Part shown: positions 37,558 through 46,321 of the stretch, piece by piece
Layout of the letters: the number at the start of each line of letters is the position of its first letter
How positions within the stretch are numbered: position 1 is the first letter of the stretch
From: Sphingobium sp. V4
Lineage (GTDB): Bacteria > Pseudomonadota > Alphaproteobacteria > Sphingomonadales > Sphingomonadaceae
Direction: 5' to 3'
Assembly (NCBI RefSeq): GCF_029590555.1
Contig: NZ_CP081002.1
Span: 124,001-188,000 of the forward strand
Length of the DNA stretch: 64,000 nucleotides
Position numbers and translations under genes: made by a program
Notes under the pieces: model-generated
What the model saw: only the letters and a program-made list of their open reading frames with translations
What the model was told of the DNA's origin: nothing
Database searches by the model: none

Positions 37558-38332
37558 TCAGCGCTCAAGGCCGCGCCGCGCGATGGCTGCCAGCCGGAAG
37601 AAGTTGGAGGCGATGTAGAAAAGCCAGTGATCGACCCCGACCCGGCCGGTCCGCGCCGGCCAGCCCCGCGACGATCTCGGGTGGCATCCGGTACATCATC
37701 GCGTGATAGGCGAAGTCGGCCAGTGGAAGGCCCAGCGTTGGCAATTCCCGGTCCAGCACGGCCAGCACACGCGGCTCGCGGGGGTGGAATATCATGTTGT
37801 CACAGCAGAAATCGCCATGGACGATCGCGCTTTCGTCGTCCGGCGGGATGTTTTCGGGCATGGACATCGACACTGTGAAGCTGGGCCATGGCGGCGTTCA
37901 TCGCATCAAAATAGGCCGGACGCTCGTCGCGCGGGACGTCGGGCAGGTTAGCGTCCCAAAAGATCCGCACCTCGACCAGGTCCATGACGTAGAAGGGCGT
38001 GCCCATCTGGTCGCCATCCTCGCAGAGTCCGAAAATATGGGGAAGGGGGAAGGCCGCCTGCTCCCGCGCTGTCAGTAACTTGACCTCGCGCTCGATCGCA
38101 TGGGCGCCCTTGAGCAACAGGCCCGGCGGCTTGCGCCGCAAGACATAGGAACGGGCCGGGGTCACTAGCCGATGGTCGGATTGGATTGCCCCCCCTTGAA
38201 CTGCTCGACCGTCAATGGCCCGGAAAAGTCGGGGATGTGCGCCCGAATCCAGTCGGCGAGCGCGCCCTCGTCGAAGGCATAGCCCTCGCGCACGGCCGTC
38301 GTTCCGGCATTGGCTTCCGCGCCGCTGCTCAT
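37558..38332 (-). pseudogene. Decayed phosphotransferase (aminoglycoside-phosphotransferase-like, acyl-CoA-dehydrogenase associated)
   Basis: Pieces of one kinase-like protein lie in three frames. The first piece, from ATG 38332, ends FKGGQSNPT; one missing base near 38171 turns the expected YRLVTPARSYVLRRKPPG into an early stop, and the sequence resumes in another frame (PPGLLLKGAHAIEREVKLL, GTPFYVMDLVEVRIFWDANL). After AQLHSVDV the middle of the gene is deleted, and the frame shifts again to PENIPPDDESAIVHGDFCCD, with the catalytic HGDF kept but the following Asn/Asp region degraded. A further lesion near 37640 separates IVAGLAGAD from DHWLFYIASNFFRLAAI and the stop at 37558. Several independent lesions make sequencing error an unlikely explanation. 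Confidence 0.85.
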
Positions 38333-38541
38333 ACTGCCTGCGCCTTCAGAAAGTCGCGCTTGATCTTCTTGGCCAGGCTCCATTTATGCACTTCGGTCGG
38401 GCCGTCATAGATACGGAAGGCGCGGACCTCGCGGAAGATTTGCTCCACCACGGTGTCGCCCGAAACGCCCGTGCCCCCCATCACCTGGACGCATTTGTCC
38501 GACACGCGCATCAGCGCCTCGCTGACCGCGCCCTTCGCGCC
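38329..38541 (-). pseudogene. 3' fragment of an acyl-CoA dehydrogenase, 5' part lost at the TBDR boundary
   Basis: About 70 codons encode only the C-terminal end of an acyl-CoA dehydrogenase: SDKCVQVMGGTGVSGDTVVE, FREVRAFRIYDGPTEVHKWS and the terminal KKIKRDFLKAQ. A full enzyme has about 380-400 residues. The homology runs up to the base following the TBDR stop codon (38542-38544), and both reading frames are in register across it, so a rearrangement joined the receptor's 3' end to the interior of this gene. Its TGA overlaps the ATG of the phosphotransferase remnant (ATGA), the normal operon arrangement for this gene pair. Confidence 0.8.
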
Positions 38542-41500
38542 TCAATTGCCGAACTGGATGCGGATGCCGCCCATGATGCGACGGCCGCCATAGGACAGGC
38601 GCATCACGCGTGGCGTGCCGTCCGCGAACGGAACATAGCTGCCGGTCGATATCGTGGCGGCCTCCCGCGTCATGTTGCGTCCTTCCATGTAGATCTGGAA
38701 GTTGCGCGTGACGTTGTAGGAAATCTTCGCATCGATGAAGGTAGTCGAGTCGATGAAGCGCGGTACGCCGGGATTATATCCGGGCGCGACCAGGCGGACA
38801 TTGGTCCATTGTTCGCCGGGATAATTGATGTCGATATTATTCCCGCCGCACGGTGTGATGCAGGAGAACCGCGCGCTGCGTTTCTGGTAGGCGACGCGCA
38901 TGTTGATCTTGCCGTCGTCATACCAGAGCGACGCATTCAGGTAGCGCTTCGATTCTTCGGGTGGTGCCATCACGTCGCCGGTCAAAGGATCCTGCTGCCC
39001 GGTGGTGGCTGAGGAACCCAGGATCGACATATTCACGTCCGCGCCGGTATATTTCAGGAACCAGGGCAGGAAGGTGAAGGCAGTCTTGGCCGAAAACTCC
39101 CAGATGGATCGCTTGTAGCCCGGGCCATTGTCCCAGGTGGGATAGCTGAACTCATAGTCGGATAGCGGCTGGCCGGTCGCCGGGTCGACCTGATCGCTGC
39201 CCGCGAAGGGGCGGGCGATGCGGGTCACGGCGATCGGATTGCCGGTCTTCACGTCCAGCTTGCCATAGGCGACCGACAGCAACGTATCGGCATTGGGATA
39301 CCATTCCAGCGATGCGTTGTAGCTCCAGGCGGTAAAGGGCTGCAGCCCCGGATTGCCGACCCGGCCGGTGCAGCCGAAAATATCGTCGCCCGATGTGTCG
39401 AGCAGGCTGCGCTGGTCGATGGTGCAGGTGCCGCCGGCGATCAGGCGGTCCATCGACGGCCGCGCCACGGTCTTGCCGCCATAGAGGCGCAGCGCCACTG
39501 TGTCGTTGAAGCCCCAGAGGTTGAAATTGAAGCTCGGCAACCAGTCGCTGGTGCTGGCGTTGAGCGTCGTATTCTGGCTGAAGGTCTGGACGATGATACC
39601 GCCCGGATTGTCGGGGTCGGCCGGATTGAAGGTCGGGGTGGTGCGGATGGTGCTCAGCGTCAGCAGCGCCGAACCGCTGACCTTTGCGAACACGCCGCGC
39701 ACGCCGACATTGCCGTTGAAGACCAGGCCCCAGGGCAATTGTTGTTCGAAGTCGAGCATCGCGTAGATATTCTTGATCTCTTCGCGGACGCGCGTGACCG
39801 GCTGGTCATACATCTGGCCGTCGCTGCCCATGCAGGTCTTGAGGCAATCGAAATTCATATATTGCGAAGCGCCGAGCGCATCGAACAGTTCGTCGGTACG
39901 GATGCCTTGCCAGGCGGGCGGCAAGTTGCCGCGGTTGGGCAGGCCGCCGAAATATTGGGAATCGCTGTCCTCCAGCGTCCGGCGGAACAGCGCTTCCAGA
40001 TCGCCTGGCGTCAGCGTGTCCACCCCCGATCGGACGTTCAGCGGGTTGGTGCTGGGAACGAAGCCATAATTGCAGCCAAGCCCGCCCGGCGCCGAAGAGC
40101 CCGCCGTCGGCTGGCAGGCGCGCAGCGTGCCGCGGACGTTGGCGGTCGGCACGATGACGGCGGGCACATAGCCAGGCTGGCCGAAGGTGCCCACCGCGCT
40201 GCTGACCGTATAGCCGCCGCCGCCCCAGCGATCCAGCTTGTTCTTGCGGTACATGCCGCCGACCTTCACCCGCGTGATGAAGGGCAGGAACTCGTCCGTC
40301 TTGTAGGCGATGTCGAGCTTCGCGATACGTTCGGAGGATTCGCCCAGCTGCGGTGAATAGGATACGCCGAACGATGGCGTGGTCAGCGGCATCTGCCCGA
40401 CCGTGTAGGCCGGCGTCGCCGGGCCGTTCGGGCCGGCGGCCACGGCGGTCTGGCCGATGCAGGTCGGCGCAGTGCCGCCGCCGATGCAGGTCGGCGCGTT
40501 CAGCTGGACGAAGTTCGCCGGGTTGGTCTCGTCATAATTGTCCGGTAGCGCGACGTCCCAAAGCCCGTTGGGCTGAAGCGTCAGCGTCGCGTCGCCATAG
40601 GCGTAATTGCGCGAGGTTCGCATGTCGCCCCGGCTCGACCGCGCCTGCGTCATCCCTGCCATGGCGTCGATTTCCAGCCGGTCGCCGCGATATTCTGCGC
40701 CGAACTGGCCATATTTGGTCTTGGTGTCGATCGTGTTTTCGATCTGGTCGATATTCACCGCATTGTTGGTGAGGGTCATCTGCGTGACATTGTGACTGTC
40801 GTCCACCACGACACTGCCGGGCACGACGTTCAGCACATTGCCAAAAGTCGCATTGTTACCGACATTGTTCAGGCCGTCGAACAGATAATAGCCTGCGGGC
40901 GCCGTCGGGGACACGGTGCGCCTGCGCGGATAGCCTGTCGTGCTGTCGACGAAGGTGCCGTTGATATTCTGCCCGAACAATGTCACCGGGTTGCGGCTGC
41001 GATTTTGGTCATGCACCTTGCGATTGGCCATGGTGCCCTTCGCGAAGACGGTCAGATTGTCGGTCAGCCGATAGTCCAGGCGGGCGTCGATCGCGTAACG
41101 CTCGTCGGTCTGGGTGTTCATGAAATTGCGCAGCAGCGACGGCGTATAATCGTTCCACTGGTTAAGGCAGCTCTGCTGTTCCAGGATGCGCTGCGATCGC
41201 TGGCCGGTCGTTCCGGTCGGATTGTGCGGGAACAGGTTGAAGCAATCCGCCTTGCTCTGGGCCGAAGCGGACTTGGTGATCAGCGATCGCGGCGTTTCGC
41301 TGCTGTTGGGGAAGAGGACGTCGGCGGCATCGGTGCCGATCACGCTCGGATTATATTCGAACGTTTTTTCCGGTGACTGGTCGAAGTCGAACAGGCGGGC
41401 ATAGCCGCGATTGTTGCTGGTCGTCGTCTCGTAGCCATGGCCGTTATTCTGGATTTTGGAATAGCTGCCGCTGACGATGACGCCGAGGCGGTCGTCGAAG

Positions 41501-42147
41501 AATTTGCGCGCCGCGACCGCATTGAAGTCGGGAGTCCAGTCCTTGCCCAGCGAATTCTGGCCCGCGCCGCCCCGGAAGGAGAAATAGGGCTTCTTGAAGT
41601 CCAGGCCGGTGCGGGTCTTGATCTGGACCGATCCGCCGAGCGACCCTTCGGTCATGTCTGCGGTCGAACCCTTGACCACGTCCACGCTCTTCACGATTTC
41701 GGCCGGCAGTTCGCGCAGGTCGGCGCTGCGCCCGCCCGATGTGCCCAATGCGAGGCCGGTCGTGCTCTGCACACCGATGCCGTCCAGTTCGACGCGGGTC
41801 AGGTCGGGGCCGTTGCCACGCACCGCGACGGATTCGCCCTCGCCAAATTCGTTGCGGCCCAGCGCGACGCCGGGAATACGGGAAATGGCTTCGTTGACGT
41901 TGCGATCAGGGAAGGAGCCGATGTCGTCTGCGACGATCGAGTCGGTCGCGGTCTTGGCGTCCTTCTTGCGATTGTTGGCGGACTGCTGGCTCGCGCGCGA
42001 TCCGACCACGACGATGTCGGCTTCGCTTACGCTCGATGATCCGGTCGATTGCGCGGCGACCTGCCCCCCCGATAGCAAGGCCAGCCCAAGCGCCGACCAG
42101 GACGCGGTCGCAACCATGATATGACGGACATCGATTCGATGTTTCAT
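38542..42147 (-). CDS. Large TonB-dependent receptor with cysteine-rich loops
   Basis: A 1201-residue outer-membrane receptor. The signal peptide (VATASWSALGLALLSGGQVAAQ) is followed by the TonB-box region EADIVVVGSRASQQ, a plug with ADDIGSFPDRNVNEAISRIPGV and SVAVRGNGPDLTRVELDGIG, and a long barrel ending GIRIQFGN. The plug places it in the Caulobacter/Xanthomonas class. It is some 250-300 residues longer than usual and has many cysteines in predicted extracellular loops (PTCIGGGTAPTCIG, FDCLKTCMG, GTCTIDQRS, CITPCGG), suggesting disulfide-bonded loops. I chose ATG 42147 (GGAGAGG upstream). The ligand is unknown; the divergent neighbour is an SDR gene. Confidence 0.92.
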   Translation of the reverse strand: MKHRIDVRHIMVATASWSALGLALLSGGQVAAQSTGSSSVSEADIVVVGSRASQQSANNRKKDAKTATDSIVADDIGSFPDRNVNEAISRIPGVALGRNEFGEGESVAVRGNGPDLTRVELDGIGVQSTTGLALGTSGGRSADLRELPAEIVKSVDVVKGSTADMTEGSLGGSVQIKTRTGLDFKKPYFSFRGGAGQNSLGKDWTPDFNAVAARKFFDDRLGVIVSGSYSKIQNNGHGYETTTSNNRGYARLFDFDQSPEKTFEYNPSVIGTDAADVLFPNSSETPRSLITKSASAQSKADCFNLFPHNPTGTTGQRSQRILEQQSCLNQWNDYTPSLLRNFMNTQTDERYAIDARLDYRLTDNLTVFAKGTMANRKVHDQNRSRNPVTLFGQNINGTFVDSTTGYPRRRTVSPTAPAGYYLFDGLNNVGNNATFGNVLNVVPGSVVVDDSHNVTQMTLTNNAVNIDQIENTIDTKTKYGQFGAEYRGDRLEIDAMAGMTQARSSRGDMRTSRNYAYGDATLTLQPNGLWDVALPDNYDETNPANFVQLNAPTCIGGGTAPTCIGQTAVAAGPNGPATPAYTVGQMPLTTPSFGVSYSPQLGESSERIAKLDIAYKTDEFLPFITRVKVGGMYRKNKLDRWGGGGYTVSSAVGTFGQPGYVPAVIVPTANVRGTLRACQPTAGSSAPGGLGCNYGFVPSTNPLNVRSGVDTLTPGDLEALFRRTLEDSDSQYFGGLPNRGNLPPAWQGIRTDELFDALGASQYMNFDCLKTCMGSDGQMYDQPVTRVREEIKNIYAMLDFEQQLPWGLVFNGNVGVRGVFAKVSGSALLTLSTIRTTPTFNPADPDNPGGIIVQTFSQNTTLNASTSDWLPSFNFNLWGFNDTVALRLYGGKTVARPSMDRLIAGGTCTIDQRSLLDTSGDDIFGCTGRVGNPGLQPFTAWSYNASLEWYPNADTLLSVAYGKLDVKTGNPIAVTRIARPFAGSDQVDPATGQPLSDYEFSYPTWDNGPGYKRSIWEFSAKTAFTFLPWFLKYTGADVNMSILGSSATTGQQDPLTGDVMAPPEESKRYLNASLWYDDGKINMRVAYQKRSARFSCITPCGGNNIDINYPGEQWTNVRLVAPGYNPGVPRFIDSTTFIDAKISYNVTRNFQIYMEGRNMTREAATISTGSYVPFADGTPRVMRLSYGGRRIMGGIRIQFGN

Positions 42148-42291
42148 GCACCCTCTCCACCCTGTCGCCGGGACTGACATCCGCCGGGGGAGTTTGCCCC
42201 TCTCTACGGACCTGGAGCGACCCTTGGTCAGCTCCCAGCATATAACCCCACGAACCCCTATTTGGGATTCTGTGATGATGGGTGACACGCC

Positions 42292-42302
42292 TTGTCGGAC
42301 AA
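42292..42302. promoter_or_regulatory. Candidate operator upstream of the large TBDR
   Basis: TTGTC-G-GACAA is a perfect 5-bp inverted repeat 145 bp upstream of the TBDR start, in the 286-bp divergent region with the SDR gene. Odd-length dyads of this type are common for FCD-type GntR proteins, and a GntR gene lies 11 kb away. It shares the core TGT-Y-GGACA with the dyad upstream of gntP (56073-56087). No other strong signal is visible in this gap. Confidence 0.35.
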
Positions 42303-42433
42303 ATCAATCCGAAAAATCATATTGGTCTTTCCAAAATGATCGGGTGATTGGAGCTGTCCGACGCGGATAAATCGCTCTATGTGGTTGAGGAGCGCTACCA
42401 TTTTGGGTTTGCAGCCCGGCGACAGGAGACGAC

Positions 42434-43183
42434 ATGACGACCAGAACCGCCTTCATCACGGGCGCGACCGCCGGGATTGGTGAGGCCGCCGTTCGGGCGT
42501 TCGCCGCCGCGGGCTGGCGGGTAATCGGCACCGGTCGCCGGGTAGATCGGCTGGAAGCACTGGCGGCCGAGATCGGGCCGCAAATGCAGTCGCTCGTCTT
42601 CGACATGCGGGAGGAAGCCGCGCTCGATGCGGCGCTGGAATCGCTCCCCGACGATTTTCGGGGCGTCGATCTGCTCGTCAACAATGCCGGACTGGCGCTC
42701 GGCACCGCGCCGGCGCAGCAGGCTGACCTGACCCAATGGCAGCAGATGATCGATACCAATATCAGCGGGTTGGTGGCGATCACGCACAAGCTGCTGCCGC
42801 GGCTGGTCGATCGCAAGGGCGCGATCATCAATCTGAGTTCAATCGCCGCGACCTATCCCTACACCGGGGGCAACGTCTATGGCGGGACCAAGGCGTTCGT
42901 GAAGCAATTCACCCTTGGCCTGCGGTCCGACCTGCACGGTACTGGCGTGCGCGTCACCTCGATCGAACCGGGCATGGTGGAAACCGAATTCACACTGGTG
43001 CGGACCGGCAGCCAGGCGGCGTCCGATACGCTTTACGGCAATGCCAATCCGATGACCGCGGACGATATCGCCCAGACCCTGTTGTGGGTCGCGCAGCAGC
43101 CAGCCCATCTCAATTTCAACAGCATCGAACTGATGCCGGTCAGCCAGTCCTTCGCGGGCTTTCAGGTCGCGCGCGAAGGATAG
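42434..43183 (+). CDS. Short-chain dehydrogenase/reductase (YdfG-like)
   Basis: A 249-residue SDR with the NADP-binding motif FITGATAGIGEAAVRAFAAAGWRVIGTGRR, NNAGLALG, the catalytic Ser in INLSSIAATYPYTGGNVYGGTKAF with Tyr and Lys (YGGTK), and the closing IEPGMVETEFTLVR. The pattern WTRVIDTN-like QMIDTNISGLVAITHKLLPRL and the C-terminus match YdfG, which oxidises L-allo-threonine, serine and 3-hydroxy acids and reduces malonic semialdehyde. AGGAG precedes the ATG. It is divergent from the TBDR and convergent with the beta-helix/propeller gene. Confidence 0.88.
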   Translation: MTTRTAFITGATAGIGEAAVRAFAAAGWRVIGTGRRVDRLEALAAEIGPQMQSLVFDMREEAALDAALESLPDDFRGVDLLVNNAGLALGTAPAQQADLTQWQQMIDTNISGLVAITHKLLPRLVDRKGAIINLSSIAATYPYTGGNVYGGTKAFVKQFTLGLRSDLHGTGVRVTSIEPGMVETEFTLVRTGSQAASDTLYGNANPMTADDIAQTLLWVAQQPAHLNFNSIELMPVSQSFAGFQVAREG

Positions 43184-43193
43184 GCGGGCGCAC

Positions 43194-46100
43194 TCAGGGC
43201 CGCCGCCAGGCATACAGGCCGTGATGGGCCAGGATGAACAATGTCTTGCCATCCGTCCCGCCGAAAAGGATCTGAAGCGGGCGTTCGGGCACGTCGATCC
43301 GACCGATCGCCTTACCATCGCGTGCGTGGACGAAAATCTGGCCATTGGCGACATAGACGCGTCCATCGGCGCCGGCCGTCACGCCTTCGCCGCCACGCTC
43401 CGCAAAGACCTTCAGGTCGGTGATGGCGCCCCCGGAACCGACCAGGCCGCTATAGGTCCGGTTTTCCGAGCCATTGGTGACGTAGACCCGCCCGCCTGGT
43501 TTCCCCTGAATGAAGCCATAGCTGTCGAGCGAATGGGAGAAGCGCAGGCCGCGATGGTCGGCCGGTCCCTGCGCGAACACCCGCCAGGCGGGGAGGACGA
43601 TGCTGCCGTCGGGCGACACATATTCCTGGGGGTGGGGGACCGCCATGTCGCGCGCGAACATCTGGGCAAGCGTCTTGAACTCATAGGTCGTGGGATCGAT
43701 CTGGTCGCGGAATTCACCGTTATTCCACCAGTTCACCGGCAGTACCGTCGAAGCGCCGGCATGGCCGGTCGCAGGCGTTGCGGCGATGACGCGGATCTCG
43801 CTGTCCGGCGCGTCGGGCTTGACGCTGTAGACCGTGCCGTTGCGTCCGTAGGATGACAGCACCAGCAGATTGCCGGATCGGTCGATCGTCAGGTTGACCG
43901 GGTCCAGCGCGGCGTCGCGCACCAGTTCCAGTTTCCGGTCGTCCGACCAGCGCCAGATGCGCTGGAAGCGGCGATCGATGAAGTAGAGCCGGCCCTGGGC
44001 ATCGACGGCGCCGCCGCCGATCGAATGAAAGCCCTCCGCCAGCGTCTCGACCCTGCCGCCCAGGACCGCCGACGGCGTCACCGGATCGGGCCGGGCCGGC
44101 ACGTCGAGCACGGCGAACTCGCGCTCGCGCACGTCCAGGCCATGGGTCACGTCGCGAATGGCGTTCTCGAACGGGAATTTGGTAAGTCGCAGGAAGGTGG
44201 CGCAGCCATTCTCGTCGCAGGTGCCAAGCCCGCTCTCGCCATTCACATGGACATTGCGGAACCGGATGTCGTGCGAGTTGTAGAGGGTGACAGCGGCGCG
44301 CGCCGGTTCGCGCGTGCGGGTCACGCGGTAGCCATGGAAATTGGCGACCAGGATATTGCGGGAATCCCGGATTTCCAGCGCTACGGCGTCGCCGCTTTCG
44401 CCTGCCTCTCCCTCCGTCTGCGGCGCGAGCAGTTCCCAGTTGGCGACGCGGTTCAGGCCGATTTCGGTGCGGACATGATGCTCGACCGACGCCTGGATGA
44501 TGCGACCGGGTGTCTGGGTGTCCGAAATCAGGATGCCGGGGTGGCCGAAGGTACTCGGACTCCAGATGTTGGCGAAGGTGCCGCCGCCGCCCTGCGTCAC
44601 CCACAAGCTGGCATATTGCCCCGCCCAGCGCCGGGCCGCGTCGGGATCTGCGGTGGCGTTGTTGTTGTAGGGGTTGATGCGGCTGCCATCGAACCGGTCC
44701 GTGCCATGGCCGCCTTGGAACTTGACGTCATTCACCATCGAAGCGGCGCCGGCCTTCCAGAGCAGGGCCGTCGCGCGCGGATTGGCACCGTTCGTGTCGA
44801 GGCCGAGGCCCGCAACGATCGCATCGCCGCCCTGCGCGCTCTCAACCAGTGCCTTGGGCGCGCCTATGCCCTGCCAGGCGGGCGTACCGTCGGGCAGTAC
44901 GATCTGCGTCAGGCTGGGATGCAGGCCCAGCAGGACGGTATCGGGGCGAAGGCGCAGCGTGTCGCTGACCCGGTAGAAACCAGCGGGCAGATAGACGACG
45001 CGGTGCTTGTCGATAGCCTTTTGTATTGCGGCCGTATCATCCGTGCGGTCATCGCCTTTTGCACCGAGTGTCCGCACGCTGACCCATTCGGACACGGGCG
45101 GCAGCGGGCGGATGGCCGGCGCGGCCGGCGCGGCCGGCGCGGGCAGGCTGGCGACGCGCTCCGCCTGCATCTCGGTCTTGTATTCGCCGATCCGGCCCAG
45201 GCCCGGCAGCGTCAGGCCATGGGTGAAGGACGAAACCTTGTAGGCCGCGCCAGCGCCAGCCACGGTCCGGCCGCTTTCGCGGAAACGGGCGAAGGTCGGG
45301 GTATTGGCTGCCAGCACATTCTGGAAACCAACCTGGGTGTAGACGTTGCTTTCATTGGAGATGATGACGCCCGCCTTCGATACATTCTCGAAACGGACAT
45401 CCTGGCCCCACAGCCAGTCGCCATAGCCCCGGTCGATCTCGATCCCGACCGGCACGTTGCGGAATGCGACGTTGACCAGCGTCAGCCCCGCTTCATGCTC
45501 GCGGATGGCGGCCTCGCGCTGTCCCTCGAAGGTCGCGTCCACCAAGGCAAAGGGCCAGGCCGGCGATGGCTTCTCGGCCAGGATTCCGTAGCGGCCGCCC
45601 TTGAAATGCAGATCCTCCGCCTCGTTGGCGACATGGTAGAGACCGGCCAGCCCCGATCCGATGTCGAAATCGACATGGCTGACGAAACTATGTTGCGCCG
45701 AATGGAATCGGATGGCGGTGGCCGCCGGGTTGCCGTCCATGATCCGGAAATCGATATTGCCCAGCGCGGAATAGAATGTGCCGGGGTTGGCATCGGCTAT
45801 ATTCTTGTTGAAGGGCACGCTGCCCGCGGGTGGAAAAGCGGCGGGCGGGCTGTCCTTGTCGGTCTGGCGAGCGCCCCCGGTGAACATCAGCATATGGGCG
45901 ACGCCGCGCTGGAATCCCGGCGTATTCTCGCCCAGCAGGATGACCGGGCGCCGTGCGCCGATGCCGAAGATGCGGATGCCGGGCCAGAGGAAAAGGGTGC
46001 GGCTGATCCGATAGGTGCCGGCCGGCAGGAAGACGATCCCGCCACCGCCCTTTTCGGCCGCCTTGTCAATCGCCTGCTGGATCGCCGCGCTGTCGTCGGC

Positions 46101-46244
46101 GCGGCCGTCGCCCACGCCTTGCACCGTCACCGCCCGCGGCTCGTCCGGTGCTACTGTATAGACGGACGGAGAGGCGAGGACGGATTGCGCTGCCGCCAGG
46201 GACAGCAGGACAGATGCACAGGCTCCGCTCAGTCCGCGATACAT
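43194..46244 (-). CDS. Exported tandem beta-helix (pectate-lyase-3/GH55-like) protein with C-terminal beta-propeller, copy B
   Basis: A 1016-residue secreted protein, signal peptide in the first 25 residues. It has two pectate-lyase-3 type right-handed beta-helix domains: residues about 35-330 (VGDGRADDSAAIQQAIDKAA, GGIVFLPAGTYRI) and 385-700 (VRTLGAKGDDRTDDTAAIQK, VVYLPAGFYRVSDTLRLRPD). A C-terminal NHL/SMP-30-like propeller follows from about 730 (GAVDAQGRLYFIDRRFQRIW to the end), hence the database habit of calling such proteins gluconolactonase-like. Two tandem helices recall GH55 beta-1,3-glucanases. An Ala-Pro linker (9-bp unit repeated three times, 45115-45141) separates the helices. 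It is a paralog of the gene at 49430-52453. Confidence 0.8.
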   Translation of the reverse strand: MYRGLSGACASVLLSLAAAQSVLASPSVYTVAPDEPRAVTVQGVGDGRADDSAAIQQAIDKAAEKGGGGIVFLPAGTYRISRTLFLWPGIRIFGIGARRPVILLGENTPGFQRGVAHMLMFTGGARQTDKDSPPAAFPPAGSVPFNKNIADANPGTFYSALGNIDFRIMDGNPAATAIRFHSAQHSFVSHVDFDIGSGLAGLYHVANEAEDLHFKGGRYGILAEKPSPAWPFALVDATFEGQREAAIREHEAGLTLVNVAFRNVPVGIEIDRGYGDWLWGQDVRFENVSKAGVIISNESNVYTQVGFQNVLAANTPTFARFRESGRTVAGAGAAYKVSSFTHGLTLPGLGRIGEYKTEMQAERVASLPAPAAPAAPAIRPLPPVSEWVSVRTLGAKGDDRTDDTAAIQKAIDKHRVVYLPAGFYRVSDTLRLRPDTVLLGLHPSLTQIVLPDGTPAWQGIGAPKALVESAQGGDAIVAGLGLDTNGANPRATALLWKAGAASMVNDVKFQGGHGTDRFDGSRINPYNNNATADPDAARRWAGQYASLWVTQGGGGTFANIWSPSTFGHPGILISDTQTPGRIIQASVEHHVRTEIGLNRVANWELLAPQTEGEAGESGDAVALEIRDSRNILVANFHGYRVTRTREPARAAVTLYNSHDIRFRNVHVNGESGLGTCDENGCATFLRLTKFPFENAIRDVTHGLDVREREFAVLDVPARPDPVTPSAVLGGRVETLAEGFHSIGGGAVDAQGRLYFIDRRFQRIWRWSDDRKLELVRDAALDPVNLTIDRSGNLLVLSSYGRNGTVYSVKPDAPDSEIRVIAATPATGHAGASTVLPVNWWNNGEFRDQIDPTTYEFKTLAQMFARDMAVPHPQEYVSPDGSIVLPAWRVFAQGPADHRGLRFSHSLDSYGFIQGKPGGRVYVTNGSENRTYSGLVGSGGAITDLKVFAERGGEGVTAGADGRVYVANGQIFVHARDGKAIGRIDVPERPLQILFGGTDGKTLFILAHHGLYAWRRP

Positions 46245-46269
46245 TGATGAGGCTCCAGCAGGAATAAAT

Positions 46270-46293
46270 GTCCCGGCCGTGCAGGGCCGGGAC
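46270..46293 (-). terminator. Hairpin between the TBDR and beta-helix copy B
   Basis: GTCCCGGCC (46270-46278) and GGCCGGGAC (46285-46293) form a perfect 9-bp stem with a 6-nt loop, followed on the minus strand by ATTTATT. It lies in the 77-bp gap after the TBDR and 26 bp before copy B. It could be a partial terminator or an mRNA-stabilising hairpin that sets different levels for the receptor and enzyme. Confidence 0.55.
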
Positions 46294-46321
46294 CAGGTTG
46301 GGGGGAGGTTAGGATGGTTGG

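Noticed and set aside
40454..40497. 17-bp direct repeat inside the large TBDR, possibly a mobile-element target duplication
   Set aside because: The copies are 10 bp apart in coding sequence and encode a repeated loop peptide; there is no element between them. Local slippage is enough.
38329..42147. Possible stop-codon readthrough producing a TBDR-dehydrogenase fusion
   Set aside because: The frames are in register across one TGA, but the dehydrogenase piece is only a C-terminal stub next to other gene debris and no recoding signal is visible. Accidental fusion at a deletion joint is simpler.
45115..45141. 9-bp unit repeated three times, as a possible phase-variable or regulatory repeat
   Set aside because: It encodes an in-frame Ala-Pro linker between two domains; length changes would not shift the frame.
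44025..46247. 740-codon plus-strand frame opposite beta-helix copy B
   Set aside because: Antisense shadow; the minus strand carries conserved domains shared with its paralog.
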